Source: Pirellulales bacterium
GTDB lineage: Bacteria > Planctomycetota > Planctomycetia > Pirellulales > JAICIG01
DNA: 9,716 nt
Direction: 5' to 3'
NCBI GenBank assembly: GCA_025924495.1
Contig: JAICIG010000301.1
Coordinates: 1 to 9,716, forward strand
Part shown: positions 7,829 through 9,716 of the stretch, one piece after another
How positions within the stretch are numbered: the stretch's first letter is position 1
How the letters are laid out: each line of letters begins with the position of its first letter
Translations under genes and position numbers: made by a program
The notes under the pieces: generated by a model
Database searches by the model: none
Seen by the model: the letters and a program-made list of their open reading frames with translations, nothing else
Told to the model about the DNA's origin: nothing

Positions 7829-8517
7829 CGAATCGCTCCCGATTTCAGTCGCTCGCGATGGCTCTCGATATGCTCCCGCAATTCCTCGCAGGCTTCGGCG
7901 AGTTTTCCGGCGCGCATGGCATCGAGCAAACGTTGATGGCTCTCGACGCCCGCCTTTCGCCCGCCTTTCTTCACGCTCTCGCGAAACTTCTGAAAGAAGA
8001 CAGAGAGGAGATCATTGAACGCCAGCAACGGATTGAGCCCGCTCGATTCGACCAGACGCCGATGGAAAGCGATGTCCAGCTCCACCCAACTCTGCACTTC
8101 ATGAGCTCGACGCAGAGCGTCGTTGATTTCGCGCAGCTCCTCGTAGATCGACGGATCGCCTTGCATCCGCCGCATCACGTAGGGCAGCACGCCCGTCTCG
8201 AGCACAATGCGCGTGCCAATGAGTTCCTCCGGAGACGCGAGCTGCAGCGCAGGATGGAAGCCGAGGTACTCAGTGACGCGTTCCAGGCTGACTTGCCCGA
8301 CCGTCAAGCCGCGACCGGGCTTCGACTCGACGACGCCCAAGAATTCCAGGGCCTTGGTGGCCTCGCGAATGCTCAGCCGGTTGACGCCGAACTGGCTGGC
8401 CAATTCGGTCTCGGTCGGCAGCCGATCGCCCGGTTTGAGCCCTTGCGCCGCGATGTAGCTCTTAAGCTGCGTCGCCACCACATCGCGGATTTTGTGGCGC
8501 TTGATCGTTCCGAGCAT
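7825..8517 (-). CDS. GntR family transcriptional regulator, FCD (FadR) type
   Basis: A 230-residue repressor-type regulator. Residues 6-75 form a GntR winged helix-turn-helix: LKPGDRLPTETELASQFGVN, then the recognition helix RLSIREATKALEFLG and the wing VVESKPGRGLTV. Residues 95-222 are an all-helical FCD ligand-binding domain. Its metal site looks intact: D148 and H152 (ELDIAFH), H194 (ESHQRLLDAM) and H216 (LREHIESH). FCD regulators bind small carboxylates such as sugar acids, lactate, pyruvate or sialic acid; the ligand here is not known. The frame extends to a TTG at 8553, but ATG 8517 has AGGAG 5 bases upstream, and the predicted transcript would start after 8553. It is first in an operon with the cytochrome-domain and DUF1501 genes, overlapping the former by four bases. 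A GntR-type palindrome lies 38 bases upstream, suggesting autoregulation of all three genes. Confidence 0.93.
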   Translation of the reverse strand: MLGTIKRHKIRDVVATQLKSYIAAQGLKPGDRLPTETELASQFGVNRLSIREATKALEFLGVVESKPGRGLTVGQVSLERVTEYLGFHPALQLASPEELIGTRIVLETGVLPYVMRRMQGDPSIYEELREINDALRRAHEVQSWVELDIAFHRRLVESSGLNPLLAFNDLLSVFFQKFRESVKKGGRKAGVESHQRLLDAMRAGKLAEACEELREHIESHRERLKSGAIR

Positions 8518-8522
8518 GGCGG

Positions 8523-8527
8523 CTCCT
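8523..8527 (-). promoter_or_regulatory. Ribosome binding site deciding the gntR start
   Basis: AGGAG on the minus strand, 5 bases before ATG 8517. It supports this start over the in-frame TTG at 8553, which has no such site. Confidence 0.65.
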
Positions 8528-8555
8528 GGCGAGGGCGGCGGTTCGTCGAGCAATT

Positions 8556-8572
8556 AGATTATCAGACAATCT
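8556..8572 (-). promoter_or_regulatory. GntR/FadR-type operator palindrome
   Basis: AGATTGTCTGATAATCT on the minus strand. It is a 17-bp palindrome about a central base (8564), with 7 of 8 base pairs symmetric; the only break is G/T at half-site position 6. The core, TTGTC-n-GAtAA, matches the layout of FCD-family operators (TTGTCnGACAA or TGGTCnGACCA, from established knowledge). It lies upstream of the gntR-like gene and overlaps the predicted -10 box and spacer, so a bound regulator would block RNA polymerase. The binding protein is inferred, not shown. Confidence 0.65.
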
Positions 8573-8584
8573 TGGAGCGGGCAA
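8556..8584 (-). promoter_or_regulatory. Predicted sigma-70-like promoter of the gntR operon
   Basis: On the minus strand TTGCCC (8579-8584) and TAATCT (8556-8561) are separated by exactly 17 bases; each box has 4 of 6 consensus bases. A shifted -10, GATAAT (8558-8563), is closer to consensus but leaves a 15-base spacer. Either places the transcript start near 8549, giving a leader of about 30 bases before ATG 8517. Confidence 0.45.
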
Positions 8585-8626
8585 ATAGAACGTGGGCGAC
8601 CTCCCGGCCAGCGTCCAAGTTGCAGA

Positions 8627-8854
8627 TCAACTCGGAATCGGTCGGACGACTTCGCCATGCACGTCGGTCAGCCGGTAATCTCGTCTGGCATGCCGATAGG
8701 TGAGCTTCGTGTGATCGAAGCTGAGCAAATGCAATAGAGTCGCGTGGAAATCGGGAATCGTGACCTTATGCTCCGCGACGAAATAGCCGAACTCATCGGT
8801 CTGGCCATAAACCATGCCGCCGCGCACGCCGCCTCCGGCAAGCCACATGCTCAT
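8627..8854 (-). pseudogene. C-terminal remnant of a second DUF1501 gene
   Basis: An open frame whose 72 residues after the first MSM align without gaps to residues 397-468 of the intact DUF1501 protein; by hand about 53 of 72 are identical. Shared blocks are [30 protein letters not shown] and RLTDVHG. The other roughly 395 residues are missing. Upstream the frame leaves DUF1501 abruptly near 8855, where a different N-terminus begins in another frame. There is no ribosome site and the first methionine is accidental. It lies in the same orientation as the intact operon and directly upstream of its promoter, so it is best read as the last piece of a neighbouring, now deleted, DUF1501 gene. At 74 percent identity it is a paralog and not a recent duplication. 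The fold could not form from this piece. Confidence 0.85.
8703..8721 (+). repeat. 19-bp exact match shared by the two DUF1501 3' ends (copy 2)
   Basis: Partner of 3586-3604, inside the DUF1501 remnant and in the same orientation. Recombination between the two would delete the intact operon; nothing shows that this happens. Confidence 0.7.
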
Positions 8855-8951
8855 TGGGACCCGAGGCGTCTTCGGCTCGTACGGCCGCGGCGATGACGGA
8901 GATCCCAGCGATCGACACTACCAAGAGCAGGCCGTGGGTCGTGACGGGCAT
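8793..8951 (-). pseudogene. Signal-peptide start of a lost exported protein, fused out of frame to the DUF1501 remnant
   Basis: From ATG 8951 the minus strand reads [20 protein letters not shown] then [13 protein letters not shown], a convincing signal peptide with a probable cut after AVRA. AAGGAG lies 9 bases upstream (8961-8966), with a second in-frame ATG at 8960. After about 33 codons the frame becomes Arg-rich ([12 protein letters not shown]) because it is now reading the DUF1501 remnant in the wrong frame, and it stops at 8793. So a real gene start has been joined to the end of another gene by a deletion near 8853-8858. The family of the lost protein cannot be told; GPN just after the signal would suit a sulfatase, but this is weak. 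A functional product is unlikely. Confidence 0.6.
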
Positions 8952-9001
8952 CGCTTGCATCTCCTTGCTGGCCCCGCTTCACCTCGCAGCAAGAACTGCC
9001 C

Positions 9002-9014
9002 GAAAGTTACTTTC
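9002..9014. repeat. Short perfect palindrome in the divergent region
   Basis: GAAAGT-T-ACTTTC, 6-bp arms around one base. It lies 51 bases upstream of the lost minus-strand exported gene and could have been an operator for it. Chance cannot be excluded. Confidence 0.25.
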
Positions 9015-9060
9015 AACACAATTCAGTTGCAAGCATTGAAGCGAAACCGGCATAAGACCC

Positions 9061-9078
9061 CGCTCGTTTCAGCGAGCG
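9061..9078. repeat. Hairpin CGCTCG/CGAGCG in the divergent region
   Basis: Perfect 6-bp arms with a 6-base loop TTTCAG. There is no T-run on either side, so it is not a standard terminator. It is the only clear hairpin between 8970 and 9100. The rest of 8967-9170 holds no gene that I can support. Confidence 0.3.
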
Positions 9079-9108
9079 CCTCAGGGAATGCCAAGAGCGC
9101 TGCGGACA

Positions 9109-9183
9109 GACCTGACGAGATCAGTGCAGGCAAAGGCCGGGCTGCGCCGCCAAAACCTGTCGCCACTAAAATCTTGTCAGGTC
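9109..9183. repeat. Inverted repeat pair overlapping the sulfatase -35 box
   Basis: GACCTGACGAG at 9109-9119 and CTTGTCAGGTC at 9173-9183 are inverted copies with 10 of 11 bases matching, 53 bases apart. The right copy covers the predicted -35 box of the truncated sulfatase. They could be paired half-sites for a regulator. The evidence is only the symmetry and the position. Confidence 0.3.
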
Positions 9184-9202
9184 AATTCGTCTGGGCCACA
9201 AT
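9174..9202 (+). promoter_or_regulatory. Predicted sigma-70-like promoter of the truncated sulfatase
   Basis: TTGTCA (9174-9179; 5 of 6 consensus) and CACAAT (9197-9202; 4 of 6) are separated by exactly 17 bases. The -10 box ends 58 bases before ATG 9261. It is the best-looking promoter in the window and appears to have survived although its gene is broken. Confidence 0.5.
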
Positions 9203-9260
9203 AGGTTCAAAAATCGACAAGCTGGGTGGAACTTCCTAAGCAGTCAGGAAAACATCGACG

Positions 9261-9521
9261 ATGAACGCACGACGGGTCATCTCTTACGCGTTGCATTTGC
9301 TTGGCGTGGTTGCAGCGATGAGCTTTCCATGCGGCGACGTCATGGCGGCAAAGCCAATTGCGCCATCGCCTAATATTGTGTTCATGATGGCCGACGATAA
9401 GTATGAGTACAGCGAGCCGAATGCTCAAAAACATCGAGAATCCTCGAGAAAAGAGCCGTTTTTGCGGAGATTTCAAATCGCCGGGAACCGCGGCAAATTG
9501 GGGCGAATTACGGGCAATTAA
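9261..9521 (+). pseudogene. 5' stub of an exported sulfatase
   Basis: From ATG 9261 (AGGAA about 10 bases upstream) the frame gives a signal peptide, ARRVISYALHLLGVVAAMSF with a likely cut after VMAA at 27-30, then SPNIVFMMADD at 36-46. PNIVxxMADD is the opening strand of the sulfatase fold and supplies the first metal-binding aspartates (45 and 46). A sulfatase would go on for some 400-500 residues. Here the resemblance stops at about 9400, and the remaining 40 residues to the stop at 9521 are unrelated and overlap a different small ORF that starts at 9403 in another frame. The catalytic CxPxR/CxAxR motif is absent. The fragment is a broken gene with an intact start. Together with the DUF1501 and cytochrome-domain genes next door it fits a former sulfatase-linked carbohydrate locus, as is common in planctomycetes. 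Confidence 0.75.
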
Positions 9522-9709
9522 CTACACTTTGCTACACTGCCGCCAAATCTCGGCGCCCGCTTGGCGAAACTGGATCGCCAGCGATTAGCGTGCTTCGCCA
9601 GCATGACTCCTGGGAATCCGTGCAGAGACGTGGGCCGCCCCATGTCCCGAAATCAGTTCGCAGGACGTTCAACGTCTTCCTGGCAGTCCTGAGAAACTTT
9701 GCCGATTAG
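9403..9709 (+). pseudogene. Frameshifted small ORF, possibly of an integrase-associated planctomycete family
   Basis: From ATG 9403 the frame reads MLKNIENPREKSRFCGDF from residue 7 and runs to a stop at 9588. In the +1 frame an open stretch continues through AAKSRRPLGE and ends with PHVPKSVRRTFNVFLAVLRN before the stop at 9707-9709. Small planctomycete proteins that I recall near tyrosine recombinases have an ENPRxxSxFxG start and end in WPxLPxxVRxxIxxLV; the two halves here match those ends in order but in different frames. A single frameshift between about 9480 and 9535 would join them into a protein of about 101 residues. Recognition is from memory and the match is loose, so this could be coincidence. 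If right, it marks the edge of an inserted element that cut the sulfatase. No recombinase gene is visible before the window ends. Confidence 0.35.
9664..9676. repeat. Perfect odd palindrome GACGTTCAACGTC
   Basis: 6-bp arms GACGTT/AACGTC around one base, inside the tail of the frameshifted small ORF. It may be coding chance; a recombination core or operator is conceivable but unsupported. Confidence 0.2.
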
Positions 9710-9716
9710 TCCGGCC

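Noticed and set aside
8518..8553. TTG start at 8553 for the GntR regulator
   Set aside because: It lies upstream of the predicted transcript start and has no ribosome site; ATG 8517 has AGGAG. The added residues are a low-complexity Pro-rich stretch.
7858..8703. 281-codon plus-strand open frame
   Set aside because: Antisense to the GntR gene and crossing its promoter; no family signature.
8814..9239. 141-codon plus-strand open frame
   Set aside because: It crosses the DUF1501 remnant, the signal-peptide remnant on the opposite strand and the predicted sulfatase promoter; composition is shadow-like and there is no ribosome site.
2782..9299. 11-base match gcgttgcattt near 2782 and 9289
   Set aside because: Several 11-base matches are expected by chance in about 10 kb, and the contexts differ.
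1..9716. CRISPR arrays, tRNA or rRNA genes, complete insertion sequences, defence systems
   Set aside because: No regularly spaced repeats, no cloverleaf or T-loop pattern, no transposase or recombinase frame and no defence-family proteins were seen.

Overview
The window looks like chromosomal DNA from a planctomycete (Planctomycetota, probably near the Pirellulales). The strongest sign is the pair of neighbouring genes carrying the planctomycete cytochrome domain PSCyt1 with DUF1549/DUF1553, and DUF1501. These are greatly expanded in that phylum and uncommon elsewhere. The high GC, sulfatase remnants and a MoxR/DUF58/BatA cluster agree with this. Assignment is from protein families only; there is no rRNA or tRNA in the window.

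Region 1 (1-2360, minus strand) is a compact operon: MoxR-type AAA+ ATPase, then a DUF58 protein with a von Willebrand A metal site, then a BatA-like membrane protein that runs off the left edge. The last two genes overlap as GTGA. Region 2 (2361-2961) is about 600 bases without a convincing gene and holds the divergent upstream regions of moxR and of a plus-strand gene for a small two-helix membrane protein with an orphan HAMP-like domain (2962-3483).

Region 3 (3510-8584, minus strand) is a second operon: an FCD-type GntR regulator, a 942-residue exported PSCyt1/DUF1549/DUF1553 protein overlapping it by ATGA, and a DUF1501 protein with a probable Tat signal. Just upstream of the regulator is a 17-bp near-perfect palindrome of the GntR/FadR type that overlaps a predicted promoter. 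It is most simply read as the operator through which the regulator controls itself and the two genes behind it. The inducing ligand is unknown; the FCD fold suggests a small organic or sugar acid.

Region 4 (8585-9716) is a gene graveyard. It holds the last 72 codons of a second DUF1501 gene, the signal-peptide start of another minus-strand exported protein joined to it out of frame, the first about 46 codons of a plus-strand sulfatase that still has a good promoter and start, and a frameshifted small ORF fused to the sulfatase stub. That small ORF resembles, from memory, a planctomycete family seen near integrases. The region records loss of an operon like the intact one beside it. I see no CRISPR array, defence system or complete mobile element.
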